Shown here piece by piece: positions 49,301 through 61,927 of a stretch of 64,000 nt of DNA. Source of the stretch: Pyxicephalus adspersus (lineage: Eukaryota; Chordata; Amphibia; Anura; Pyxicephalidae); assembly GCF_032062135.1 (NCBI RefSeq), contig NC_092859.1:41864259-41928258 (forward strand). The letters run 5' to 3'. The notes beneath the pieces are model-generated. The model did not search any database, had not been told where the DNA came from, and saw only the letters and a list, made by a program, of their open reading frames with translations. Position numbers and translations under genes: made by a program. Position 1 is the first letter of the stretch, and each line of letters opens with the position of its first letter.

Positions 49301-51227
49301 TATTCTAATCAGCACATCGGTCTGGGGTGCTTCTGCTCTCTATGCATATGTTATAGCGAGTTAGCGTTTTCACCTTAGGACAGAAAACAAAGGCAGAAAA
49401 CTTCTAAAAGCATTAAGAATCAGTTTAAAATCAAAGGTTTACTACTGTTATAAATAGTCAGAGAGTGATAAGGAACAATGGAAGGGCTGCTAAACTGAAA
49501 TATGCTACATTTTTGTTCTTGATTTTGGATAAGTTTTAAATATCCATTTAAAACAACTCCATGCCTATTTATTATTGTGAACATTATCACAATAATCAGG
49601 CCACAAAACCATGAATATAGGTAAAACGTTAACTGTTAAAAGTCTTGCAACCTATTGAACTTAACATTTACATAGTACATTGGAAAAGCCTTAATATGTA
49701 CAAAACTGTAAGCAAGTATAAATATTTTTGACAATAAACTCAGACAATTCCTATAACATGATTTAGTGTTAGGCCTAGCTAAACAAGGGATATGGCACAA
49801 CTGTACACGTGTATCGCTGTCTGTCTGTTTTCCCCAATGTTGGAGGCTGCAGAGGACATGCACAGCCCCAGTGCTGTATAAACACAAGCACGCATTGTCT
49901 GAGCTCTGCCACTGCAGAGGAGCCTGGTGCATCCAGCCCCTGTGCCGCTGCCAAGATGTACGCCTTATATAGTGCTGCAGCATCACACTAAACAGTCTCA
50001 CTGATGGAACAAATAGACCATAACTGTAGTAATATTCATCGACGGTTATTTAAAGCCTGATGTAATCTGTTCTATTCATCTATAATCTATATAGTAGAGC
50101 TTCATCAATATGTAAACCGATTATGAAATGTTAAGGTGGCCAAAGATGGGTAGCTCTTTATCCAAGAATCAGAAGCATTGAGAGCTCTGACTTGTTGTTA
50201 TCTTTACAGTTTAATGCATGTTGTTGCAGGGAGTTCTAAAATTCCAAAAAAGAAAATTGATTTTATTTACTTATATATACATTTTTAATATTCATTTACA
50301 AGCAGATTTTTGTGAGAATGAGAACATGAACACGATTGTTTCAAGTAATTGGGCAAACATGAGTTTATTAGCAATCAGAAATACTCCCAGCCTAATACCG
50401 TACTAGTAGACATCTGAGAATAATTATAATTATAGAATATCTGTTATTCCTAAACTCACTCTAATATTTGTTTGACACTCACAATTTACCCAGTTTTTGT
50501 AACAGAAGTTCAAGTATGTATTCGTGGCTACTACATGTACCTTAATAACCAATACTGAACTTGACAGCATCTATGAATTTTCCATGAATAAGGGTATTTT
50601 ATCAACAATATAGTTTTAAACAGAAGCACACCGTCTTCCACATACTGCAGTGGCCCTTGCAAGCTAAAATAATTGTTATGACGCCTTCAGCTTGCATGTG
50701 ATCTTTATAATATAAGTGGAAGAACCTGGGTGGTAAACATATTTCAGAGCTTAGAGAGAAGGGAAGTATGATCCATTAGAATGTCGCTGTGAAATGATTA
50801 GCCTTCTGCTATAGCAGGACCTTTCCAGATTATAGTAGGCAGGTTTTCTGAAGTTGGTGATCATTTTTATTCTGATAAAATAATGTTCTGCCATATAGTT
50901 TTTTTAAAGTCCCTTTCCACAGGAAAGGTCTACTTTAATGTTCTTATTAATGTTGGTTAAATAACATGGTTTGAGTTATAGCTGCCGGGCACTTACAGGG
51001 AACAGATGGCCTTTGGCATGAATACACAGCCTGGCAGCAGAGGGCATTGTAAGAGGTCACTTGGCAACTGCTAGGATACTTGAATATCAAGGTAACATTT
51101 TCTGCTTAGACTCTAAAACCTGTCACAGAGAAAATTAAAATGTACTGTTCTATTTTTTGTTTATAACCAGTGCAGATGGAATTATTTGGAGACAGAATTA
51201 TGATTTTATTTAAAACATGCAAACATT
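46321..51227. other. Intronic sequence, largely unrecognised
   Basis: Contains the inverted repeat at 46821-46874 and a locally GC-rich block at about 49835-49985. The frame at 46527-46787 has a hydrophobic start but no recognised domain. Confidence 0.4.
46821..46874. repeat. Compact two-stem inverted repeat
   Basis: Outer stem actgacgg (46821-46828) with ccgtcagt (46867-46874), inner stem agtcc (46843-46847) with ggact (46854-46858). It is CpG-rich compared with the intron around it. Function unknown; may be the core of an eroded MITE. Confidence 0.5.
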
Positions 51228-51335
51228 CTTACTGGCATAGTGGCTGAGTGGTTAGTGCTCTTGCAGTGCACCTATATGTTCCTGTGTTAAAACCCAATGT
51301 AGCATGGTCTGTGTGGAGTGTATTTATTTGGTGGG
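51228..51335 (+). mobile_element. SINE head fragment, degraded
   Basis: ggcatagtggctgagtggtt resembles the SINE A box, and gtgtggagtgtatttatttg the segment after the B box, but the B box itself is unrecognisable and no tail follows. Only a fragment, tentatively of the same family. Confidence 0.4.
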
Positions 51336-51631
51336 ATGGTCTGAGAGTGAAGGCACGAGGTAGACTGATAGTTAGTAAGGTTTTTATCTGCCATTTACTA
51401 TTATATTGGTCTTCCCTGTCTAGAAATCTAGCCAATGGAATATATGTTGTGTCCTACTGCTTGCCAGTGGGTAAGACAGTAGTTTTTACACACACTTCAA
51501 CTCTAAGGTTTTACATATTAGAACATAATAAAATATCACCTTAGCAGTTTTAAAGATTAGGTAAATTCATCCTCAGATGAACAACACCCGGCGTGTTATA
51601 TTGTGTTATTATTTATCTAACTAAAGTAAAG

Positions 51632-51895
51632 TCAAAATGCAGCAGCAGTGTGTGGAAAAGTACGCTCCATAACTTTCATCAAAAATATTTGGGGAAGTAG
51701 CATCCAATCAAATGAACTTCTTTTTAATTCATCATTAGCAAGTGTGATCACCTCCATAAAAGCAGACGTTTGGGCAGATTGCTGATCTGTAACATTCAGT
51801 ATTGTGTTTACACAATGATAGACATATTTTATATGGTTGTTACATATAAATCTGGAAAGGGTTATAAGGCTTTTTTTAAACAAATCTGAAGTCTA
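51632..51895 (-). mobile_element. Unclassified interspersed repeat, second copy (inverted)
   Basis: Read on the minus strand it gives cattgtgtaaacacaatact, cagatcagcaatctgcccaa and cttttatggaggtgatcaca, matching 16040-16160 on the + strand. It keeps a segment (cacttgctaatgatgaatta) that is altered in the first copy. No domain recognised in its frame. Confidence 0.5.
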
Positions 51896-52330
51896 TTATT
51901 CTATAGTGAAAACAATTATTTAAAAGTGAAAACATTCAAAACATCTACCAATTTTTGCCAGCAAATGAACATCCCAGCAAATTTACACCAAGATCAGATC
52001 ATGCAATGTTTAGAGAAATAAAAAAAAGATTCTACAGGCCTCAGCACATTAAATGTTAGTCTTTTACTAATTGTACCACCATATTAAACTTTGAGTAAGT
52101 ATGGCTTGTTTGGAAGGGTTACCAGTAGAAAGCCTATTCTCTCTAAGAATATGGCAGTTAATATTTGCAAAGTTGTATTTTAACAAACTGCAGTACAAGA
52201 CTTCTCATACACAGCACCACAACTGACAAACATCATACAGCATATCAGCACAATTACCTCATATCAACTGCCAAGCATGGTGGTGGAGTGATGTTTTGCA
52301 GCCACAGGACCTGGGCACCTTGCAGTCATT

Positions 52331-52538
52331 GGGCCTAATTTGTTAAAGATCTCCAAGGCTGGAGACACTTTCCATCAGTAAAGCTGGCTGATCCTGTAAA
52401 CCTGGAATGGATCTGGATTCAAAACATTTGCTAGCATATAGCAAATGACTTTAAATAAATCCATTCCAGGTTTGCTGGATCACCCAGGTTCACTGATGAA
52501 AGAGTATAAAACCTTGGAGAGCTTTATTAAATCAGGCC
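52331..52538. mobile_element. Hairpin MITE, full length (copy 5)
   Basis: Starts gggcctaatttgttaaagat and ends ttaaatcaggcc. Contains both arms (gctggctgatcctgtaaacc on the left, ggtttgctggatcacccagg on the right) around tgctagcatatagcaaatga. Together with 40684-40908 it defines the family's full length of about 210-225 bp. Confidence 0.8.
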
Positions 52539-55500
52539 TATTTAGTTGACTATTGAACGCCTCTGTATAAAAAATCAGTCAAATGTGAGACCAAGCTAAA
52601 GCTCGTCCAAAATCTGGATGAATGTACAGAGATCTCAAGCACATGTTTTTGCTGCTAAAGATGGTTCTACAAGCTATTGAATTATGATGTGTACTAGTTT
52701 TTTTTTTTTTTTTTTACACATTACTTATTCATTTGTAAGGCACTTGGTGGCAAGATTGTGGATGGTGTTGTATTTCAGCAAGGTTTAGGTTCTAACATAA
52801 CATACACTTTGTGAGTTGTACATGGTTTATGGCTAATATGGAAGAGGATACTTGTTTTTGGTTTTCCTCGAATATTATTAAGTTGTGTATCCTGGATTCC
52901 AAAGATCTCACCTGGCAGGCAGACCTAGTTTAGTCTCAGCAGTCCATAGGTCCATAGCTGTCCATATTTATATATATATATATATATATATGCATTTGGT
53001 TAGTCAGGAACTGACCTAAATTTAGTTAGTTAGTTCCAGTACAAATCCCTCCTGAACTTAAATTGTGTTATGTGTATGACAAACCTGCTTGGACTGTTCC
53101 TGGGTGTCCCCATCTTCTGCATTGTTTACTGCTGCCATTACCAGTTGATTCTTTCTGCCCTGCAAAATAAATAATATATATATATTCTCAGAAAACCTTT
53201 GGAATCTCACGTAAGAATTCTTCATAAATGGCCAGTTGTCAAGCTGTTGCAATAGGAGTTGATTTTCCACTTTTTAATGTGCTAGTGGTTGCACTTATTT
53301 CATATGACTTGGCAAGATGTATAATTATTTACAACAAATGAATAATATAATGTTTTCAAGTTGTATTACTTTTTAACAATTAAAATATATAAATGCCCCA
53401 CAGTAAGTATGTCATGAAGGAAGACTTAAATGTTGCTAGGCCACCTACGGTCCTCTGTGTTGTCATGGTGCAGTCATCTTCACTTAATAAAGTTTATCTT
53501 TTGTTTGTTCCCGGGAACTCATGGCAGTTTCAGGATTTAGATAGCTAGAAGACCCTGCTGGGATAACCATTGTAATTCTTTAGCATGAATGTCTGAAAGG
53601 AATCTGTGGTTATGTATTTTCTTTATTTGTTATGCTTCTTTCTACAAAGTGGTTTTTATAAAGTGTTTCAGAAAAATATGACAGAATTCATCTAATTATT
53701 TCATATTTACCATTTTAACCAAAAAGTGAATCTCTGTGAAATAGTAGGAGCTCTGTGAGAAATATTTCCTTAGCCGTTTGGCTAAATATAGATTTGAATA
53801 GAAAACACATTCCTCCTCCTCCCCTAGCAGAGACAGGAACATCCTAACTAATCAGCATGCACACATTTACAAAATATAGGGAGCTTTTCTAATAGAACTA
53901 GGTAAACAAGGCAACTGTGGTTATATCATTTTTCTTGTTCCTGTATTTATAGAGTTTTCAGGCCCAGTACAGAATACATGATCTTTAAAGAGAACTGAGA
54001 ACAGGAAGAATGGCATCTGTGCACTTTCCATTTATTTCTTCCTTGCCTCCAGGAACCATAGTGACTGATGTCTGTACTTCGCTTATGCAAGCACTGAAAA
54101 AACAATTTACAGACTGCTAGAAATTCAGTTCCTGCAGATGTTTAGGTAAAACAAGTTTGTCATGAAATCCAGGGAACTCGCTTTCTACGAGGAGCATTCA
54201 GGGCACCCACTATAGACTTCTCATGGCTGCTTTTTGCCTTAATACCTTGCCCATCCCTTGTAAACCTCTTGTTTTAAAATGTTCATCCGTGATGCAATAT
54301 AAGTATATAAGGAGCGTGCAGGGTGTATAGTACTTGCATGGCATTTATGTACTGACAAAACAAATTCTCAAGAATGGATAGCACCTCCTATTTTCCTGAA
54401 AACTCTACTAATGAACTGATGTAATGGAAAATGTAATTTAGTTGTCATTGTTTAGTAAACAAGCCACAACATTGTTTCCATCCTATAACATTTGCAGCAA
54501 GGAGATTTGTTCCAATCAGGAAAACTGCTGACTTCCCCTGTCTGGCATTTTCCCAAAAGATGTTTCTTTAGCTTGGGAGCCAACAATATGGAGGGGAATT
54601 CTACAAAGCATTTTAGGAATGCTTATAAAAGGGTTGTCTTCTCAGTTTTCTGCTTCACGTAGGGTATATCCTGTTTATTGAACATATATAGCACATGGTG
54701 AATGATGTGGTTGATAAAGGTAACACTGAATCCATCATGTAATGATTGCTTTGTAGACAAAGGTTTTACATTTACAAATCTGTCAGATTTGCTCCTTTTC
54801 ATCCCACAGCTGATGACTGCTTGATTGCCTGCTCCAAATATTTATGGACAGCTTTAGGTCCAGCTTCTCACATTTTGGGCATAGAAAAAATTGGGTTAAC
54901 ACATCTGTTGGGTTTTTCTGTCCGCACCCTGTTGGGGCTTGCTGTTTAGGGAGCAGGTTTCAGACAGCATTTTAAACTTGAGTTTCCAACCCTCCTCTAG
55001 TCTGCAAGTTTATAACTAATTTTCTGCAATGTAGCACTCAGACTGGGATATAGAGTTTCGGGTTCTCTTGTCTTCAGAGTGCCGTGAGTTTCTTTTGCTC
55101 TCAGAATGGTAACCTTATCAAAGTTGTGCTTGTGTCCATTGTTCATTCAGTAGGCTGAGGTGGGCTAGTGATCCAGCTGATATTGTACATATTGATTTGA
55201 CCGTGTAATATAAAGAGTGGGTTTTACATGACTGGTCCACTTTTTAACTGTAATCTGATGAAGAGTCAAGTAGAAAAACACATTTGTTTCAAGTTATGTG
55301 TTTTTCCAGCTTGTCCTCTTGCCCAAATAGCTTGTGTATGTTTTATTTGGCCTTGAGCAATTCACGTTCTCAGACTTGGACAATTCCACGAGCTTGGTCA
55401 GTGTTGACGTCAGCAAGATCCAAGCTTTTCGGTAAATGGGTAAAGGCAAGCACAGGTCATATGTCATTACTAATACTTTTTCATTTATTTGTTTTGTATG

Positions 55501-55570
55501 AGAGTACCAAATATCATTGCATGACAGTTAAATTAATTAAATTTTTTACTTTGATTTTGATTGTTTGCTT
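52539..55570. other. Intronic sequence without recognised genes
   Basis: Holds a T-run (about 52700-52716) and the TA microsatellite at 52969. No gene or bounded transposon recognised. Confidence 0.45.
52969..52991. repeat. (TA)n microsatellite
   Basis: About 11 TA units, preceded by three tccata words at 52943-52966. Confidence 0.9.
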
Positions 55571-55760
55571 GAAATGTCTCCATGCTTTTCTGAGTGATGA
55601 CATATACACATACATACATACATACATAAATCCAAATAAAGCTCTGACATATAGCACAGCGCTGTACAAAGATGACTGGTGGACTCACATGAGTCCCAGT
55701 CATATGTATAGCAAGTTTGGTTGAGATGTCTCTATGCGTTTTCGAGTGATGGTGGAACAT
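55571..55760. repeat. Repeat with flanking direct copies and an (ACAT)n run
   Basis: gaaatgtctccatgcttttc (55571) recurs as gagatgtctctatgcgtttt (55723), each followed by a gagtgatg word. Between them lie an (ACAT)n microsatellite (about 55602-55628), an agcacagcgctgtacaaaga segment and gactcacatgagtc. I recall this as part of a dispersed frog repeat, possibly the tail of a non-LTR element; class not resolved. Confidence 0.45.
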
Positions 55761-57333
55761 TTATTTTTTAACACTAAAAGCAAAGAAAAAAGCTATCTTG
55801 TTGACAATGCAGTCACTTGTAACCTGAACTGAAAGCAAAAGCATTTCTTCTGTAAACCAAAAATGTCTCCATCCCCCATTAGCATATTAGCAAAGGCCGA
55901 CATGTTTGAAGTCCAACTGGATGGCAGTAATAGCTGATTCCATAAGTGCATTAGTGTAGCCATCCTGGGACTGGGAATCTGTTATTTTCAGGACCACCAA
56001 GTGGATATAAGGGGAGAATCCTAAAACAGGAAAAATGAATGCATTATCACATCCAAGGACTTATAGGCCACAATATTACATGTTTAGTGGTGGTAGGGGT
56101 GTTAGGTATGCAAATGCATTCTACATGACATTTCTTGATGAGGAGGGTTCATTTATGGGTTGCATATGACACTTTAAAACACTTTGAATTAGTTTAGAAT
56201 TCGCTTAGAATTAAACTATTAAAATAGTGGCCATCAATCTGTTGAAACACAATATGTGCTCCAGAATTATTATATGTTCTGTATATATTATGCAAACCAG
56301 AGGATGCAGGGATGATAATTTCACTGACAATATGAGCAATTTTGGTAAAATACTATGCCTTTGTTAGTAAAACTAACTATGATCAACTAAATTTTTAATC
56401 TAGAGGGGATCCAACAGGTTCCCTGCAAGTTTATGCTGTACACATTCCTCCCTCTTTGGTTCCTGCATCACCAAACACAATTAAAATTCCAAGACAAGTT
56501 TCTGTCTGATTGGTAAGAGGAACTTTTTAGTAACTTTTTTTCAATCAGACTTTCTATATGGGAGAGTCAGGAGGCAATAGGGAGTGAAATGGAAGCTAAC
56601 TCTCATGATAACACAAGTATAAGTTCTCTGGTCACCACAATTATCAGAAAGGCCTTTATGAATTTTCATGTGTACCATTAAGAACAATCTATATACAGGA
56701 CAAATATCTAAACTGACCTTCCTAGTCCTAAAAAAAAGCTGACTGTGTTTAAAACTATTACTGTAAATGTTTTTCTAAACATAGACCTAAACCTCCGTGA
56801 CCTTTCCTGTAACCCTATCCAAGAAGACTTCCAAGTGAGCAGATCAGCTAATGTATAATTGGCCGTCTGAGCAAGTATATTTTCCTGTGACTTAGATCTG
56901 TTTTTTCTATCCACAGTCTACTGCGGGAACTATAGGATGACATTAATTGAATTCGGTTCTTTTGTTTCCAGATGTAGCGGAGGAGTGTGGGAGGGAGAGG
57001 CATGGCTGGAAATAGAAAGAGGCCAACATCATGCAGATAAAAATATACTGTACACAAGAGGGATTTCAGCTTTCTTGAGACATGCACCCGTTCCATACAT
57101 CAAAAAGAAATGTGAACAACATAGAAAGAATATTAGCAGCTAGCAGCAATGCACACGCCTGGAGTTCTTTTCATCCATATGGCATTCTTTACATGCTTTT
57201 AAGCCTTCATGTCATTGCTATTGTGCATCCACAAGAAATGCTTTATTCCTGTCTTAAACATAACATATTTGATTTTGTAGAGCAGCATCTCTTTAATTTT
57301 ATTATACCCTATATATAGCAGAAAGTGTGTGTG

Positions 57334-57392
<59 letters not shown>

Positions 57393-58286
57393 TTTTGCAT
57401 TCAGTGGTAAATTGAATTAGGTTTTGTTGCTATAGGAGTCATTCTGAAACTGCTGTCATTTTCTACACTTGGCCGCAAATAAAATCTTGCACTGACAAGT
57501 TGCAAAACTTCAAAAAAAAAAATAAGGGGAAAAGAGCTTAAGAACTTCAATAAGTAGTGACTGTCATGATACAAATAAATAAGATTAGATAATATAGTCT
57601 CAACCCCTTCAGTCCATTGACATACATTCAGTTTTCATATGCACATATACAAAAATAAAGATATGCTCATAAGCTACGCTCTTCATTAATAATAAACCCA
57701 TGTTTACTATTTAACCTATTAGTTTCTTTTTTTTGAACAACTTACAAGGGGTTGGCATATACATTTAAAATTGTACTATTTAAGTATTAGGAGGTATCCA
57801 CTTACTTTTGTTTATGGCTTTGCAAAATGTTACATTTTTTTCGCATGGATTACTACCCATCAGTTTAACAAATCCACCCTTTTATATTGAGGTGTTATGC
57901 ATGTAAAAAACTCCTGCATTAAACGGGATCTAGAACTGTACTGTTATGTAGTTATTGATAGCTGATAAGGTGTAGAATATTTGTTAACTGTTGTGGTATA
58001 TAGTCATTTTATTTAACAAGTATTTAATTAATGTTAAAGCAGAGAAATTGTTACAATTGGTTACAGTAGGTATACAATAATATCTGCCTGCTAAAAACAA
58101 GTGGCAGAGTTATCTGAGAGGTGAATTCTGCTTAGTGATTTTTCCATACATCAAAAGTATATGGTTAGATATAAATAGGGGTAAAGGAGTAACGAGTAAC
58201 AGTACTTTGATAGTAGTGTCTTTACTACATGACGAGTAGATGTGATGGAAAAGATTAGCAAAAAAGGAGGAAAAGAAGAGGGAGGG
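55761..58286. other. Intronic sequence with a microsatellite
   Basis: The (GT)n(AT)n tract at 57325 is the only clear feature. Confidence 0.45.
57325..57391. repeat. (GT)n(AT)n microsatellite
   Basis: A short gtgtgt tract passes into about 25 uninterrupted AT units, the longest simple repeat in the window. Confidence 0.95.
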
Positions 58287-58289
58287 TTA

Positions 58290-58543
58290 GAAGCTGTGTA
58301 CAGACAGTCAATTATAGTTGCTGAAAATGATTGTTAGTGATTGTTTCCAGCAACAGTGGGGACAAGCGAGCGTTTTTTGTTCTATGGAGTGGGGAGGGGG
58401 AAGTATAAGTGAGAGGCACCCCACTGTGTCTTCGTCATCCGGAAACAGCAAAAATAATTCCTGTTGGTTGTTTAGTAATCCAGCAGGACAGATCACTAAA
58501 CAACATCAGGAGACAGCTGTACTGATGCTAGATTTTCCTGATC
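58290..58543. mobile_element. Harbinger-like MITE, degraded short copy
   Basis: Preceded by TTA (58287-58289) and starts gaagctgtgtacagacag. Shares ttctatggagtgggg and ggcaccccactgtgtctt with the copy at 32979. A TTA follows at 58544, but the right terminus is eroded, so that edge is tentative. Confidence 0.5.
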
Positions 58544-58546
58544 TTA

Positions 58547-60705
58547 CTGGTGCATAGCATGAGGAAGAAGAAAGAAGAGAAAGAGAGTAGGAAAAAAAAA
58601 TTGGGGGGGGGGGCGCAAAGATTTTTTTTGTTTGGAGAAGAGGGAAGAGAAGGATCATGTTATTCCTAAGAAGTAACTCTCTAATGGGTAAGAAATCAGT
58701 TTTTAGGTAGATAGTAATGTAGTGTCAAGTTTAGACTTTTAAAAAAAGGAAATCCATGGTTGTTAAACCTAGAGGGTCCTTGTTTGTGAGCCAGTCAGAG
58801 TTGCCCTCTGTTTCTTCTTAGACATAATAGCGGTAGATTTACATGCAACTATTGGTTTCTACACAAAAGTCTTGGTCAGTTGCGAAGGAGAGTTTTTCAA
58901 TAGCTTGATTCTACACTCAGAGCTTGGATACTTTGGGATAGATACATCCAAATATAAACCATTGTACTGGGTTAGGGCAGTCTCTGAAAAAGGATTGAGG
59001 ATGTTGTGAAATACCATGTGCAGACCTAACAAAAGTATATTATCATCATTACAGAACCTTCTGAGAAAGCCCAAGATGTGCTGAGACATTCTGGCTGTAC
59101 CTAGTCGTTTATTCTTCTAATCATTCTGGGTCAATGTGTGTTCTTGTTTAAGCTCTTATTAAAGTATTTACCGTAAAGCCTAAACATCTATTATACAGAT
59201 CAAAATACAAAAATTCAATGGATTCATATTTCTGTGTTTTCTGTTTGTGATATACATAGCCATGCTGCACAGCACAAGCAGGCATTTCAAGCCTGTTTCT
59301 ATTGAGCAGTACATTGCTAAATCCACTTTGCACCCACTGATTGGACAATAAAGTAGCAGCTGGAGACAGAAATGGTCCTATTTTGATCACCCTTCTGTCA
59401 GCCTGTTTGTTTTCAGCATGTTAGCATGAAGCTCATCTGATTGTCTTCTATGCTGCCCCTCCTACTCCACGTTTGCTATGCAGAAGTCTGACTGAAATCA
59501 TGTCATCACTGGAGTTCTGCTTTAACGTCTGTCTTTTATACCTGCCTGGAGTTCAGATTTAACATAATTTTTGACTTGACTTTCATTTGTTTTCTTGGGT
59601 TGTTATAGTAAATGTATATAGACTACATTGGCAACTGCTGGAACCCTACCCCTACCTGTTTTATCCAATATGCCTCTCTGCCTAACATCTATTTAAAAAT
59701 GATATAAGGTGCACACATGCATTGTTTCAGTCATTTAGCCAACTCGTGTATTTGAATTTTAAAAAAAGCACATTAAAGTACAACTATTGTTTAGCTTTAT
59801 AAAGAAGAAAGTTTATGTAACTTTTACATGAAAACAAGTTTATTTTAAACAAGTTTAAAAACAAGTAACTTTCACATAAAAACAAGTTAAAAAATTTCAA
59901 CAAGTTCAAATATTGGAAACATGTTTTTACCAAGTGGGTCATAACATAAATAAACACCCTAACTGAATTGCATTCAGTTTAACTGTGTATTTTAATCAAT
60001 TTGCAGTTTCAATAAAATACTTCTTTTTCATGCTTTTGTTGCATCTTATCAGTGACGAATGCTGTTTACATGCTCTCTATAGAAGACTGCATGGAATTGC
60101 AGTGGACCATGGCTGTGTAATCTCCTTTGGAAGCTCCATTGACAGGGTGACAATGTATAAGCAGAATTCCAAGACACGGATAAAGCGTTGTCATCTTATA
60201 ACAGGAAGTTCCTGAACAATGACTTTCATAGTGTCACTTTCAGGTGTTGGTTAATGAAAGATTTTGGATTTAAAAATTAAAAAAAAAAATGCCTTTTAAA
60301 TTGTAGTAACATTGGAAATGCATACAGGACATGCACACTGGAATATTTACATATTCTGAACAAGCAGTAAAAGTACTTTAAAACAAGATCTCTGTATCTT
60401 CAATCATTGTAGATAAGTTCATTTTCATGGTTGGCAACACGGGCATTGAAATCGTTTTGTTTTTTTTTTGTTCTATGAGAAAAGAGTTAGAGTTTTCTTT
60501 AGAGTTTTTTAATTCAAACTACAATCAGTATTATTGTGTTCTAGAAACTCTGAGAAATTATCAAAACTACTCTTCAGTGGTGCTCTCCACAAGGGTTAAA
60601 TGTTTTTTTTTTCACCTAACGAGCCAATAAAATACTTTTTACTTATCTTATCCTGAAAGGTCAGCACTTTCTTTTCCTTCTGATTATTTAGGTTGTGAGC
60701 AGGCC
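58547..60705. other. Intronic sequence with an aacaagt-rich patch
   Basis: Between about 59834 and 59912 the word aacaagt recurs five times in irregular spacing. Also a G-run near 58604. Otherwise nothing recognised. Confidence 0.45.
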
Positions 60706-60708
60706 TTA

Positions 60709-61134
60709 GGCTACGTACACACGTGAATAATTGTTGTTGCAAAACAAACGATTAACTACTGATCAACCAATATGCTTGAATGATCGTATAGTGCACAAAT
60801 TTATGCATGCTGTAACAATATGATCATGCAAATATAATCCACCAATAATGTACACACACTAGATACCATCGTTTGAAAGATGCAGGAAGTGACATGTACA
60901 GGAGAAAGTGTACCGCAGAACCATCCATGACCACTGAGCGACCATACACACAATAGATTGCGAACAATCGTCGCCCTGTCAGATCCGCCGAGACAGTCGT
61001 TCCTTTCCAGGGTCTTTCCTCGTTCGACGGCGTCGTTGACCAGTCTTTGTGCACTTTTTTTGTCAAAGATTATCGGCCAATCAGTCGTCAATCTTTTGTT
61101 TCCAACGACAATTATTGCATGTGTGTATGTAGCC
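60709..61134. mobile_element. Harbinger-like MITE, long version, best preserved
   Basis: 426 bp with TTA on both sides (60706-60708 and 61135-61137). The termini ggctacgtacacacgtg and, inverted, ggctacatacacacatg are near-perfect inverted repeats that continue through aataattgttgttg. A three-base TWA duplication with such termini fits the PIF/Harbinger superfamily. Non-coding; frames inside it are chance. Confidence 0.8.
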
Positions 61135-61770
61135 TTAGGCATACTCACAATGTAAGCTGCATGTGTGATTTATTTATCAACTTTAGTGGTTGATAAATGT
61201 TAATCAGTTAATGCCTGGTACCAAACAGTCTAAATGAATTAGTCCACTTCATCCAAGAAATAGGTTCAGGAAAAGTATCTGGAAAACATGATTGTGACCA
61301 CATTAAAGTAATATTATATATGCTAAAATAACATGGTGGCTTCATGTTCCTCCAGCCTGCTTAGAACATTAAATCTTCCCTTCAAAATGTCATCCGAAAG
61401 ATGTCCCTGTACTTCATGAATTAATATACAAGTCATAAATAAGTCATTTTTTATTGAATGCCCTTTCATCATTATAGTACACTAGAGATTCATTTGTGCA
61501 GCCCCTTTCTCTATCCCGTTGTCATGTTTTAATCCTTAGAATATACAATGTTTAGTGTTGTTTTCATACTTACAATTCATAATGTATTATTTTACAAATA
61601 ATGGAAGTAATAACAAAATAGTTTAAGAATACACAAATTAAATAATTTCCCATCTACTTTGCAACCTTGACATCAGCACCTGCAATGTCACCAAAACAAA
61701 GGCGGTGGCCATTGGTTTCCGCTAAAGGAGCTTTGGGATGCTAAAGGGAAGCTGATCTCACCAATCATTA

Positions 61771-61927
61771 CGCCTGATTTCTGAAAGCTCACCAAGGCTG
61801 AAGAGGATACACTTTCATCAGTGAACCGGGTAATCTAGCAAACCTGGAAAAGATTTCTTAAAAGTTCAAGGTTTGCTGGATCACCCAGGTTTACTGGTGA
61901 AAGTGTATCATCTCTAGTCTAAGCCTA
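61771..61927. mobile_element. Hairpin MITE with deleted centre (copy 6)
   Basis: Starts cgcctgatttctgaaagctc and keeps both arms (gtaatctagcaaacctgg on the left, ggtttgctggatcaccca on the right), but the central segment is shortened to about 20 bases and the right terminus is degraded. Confidence 0.65.
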
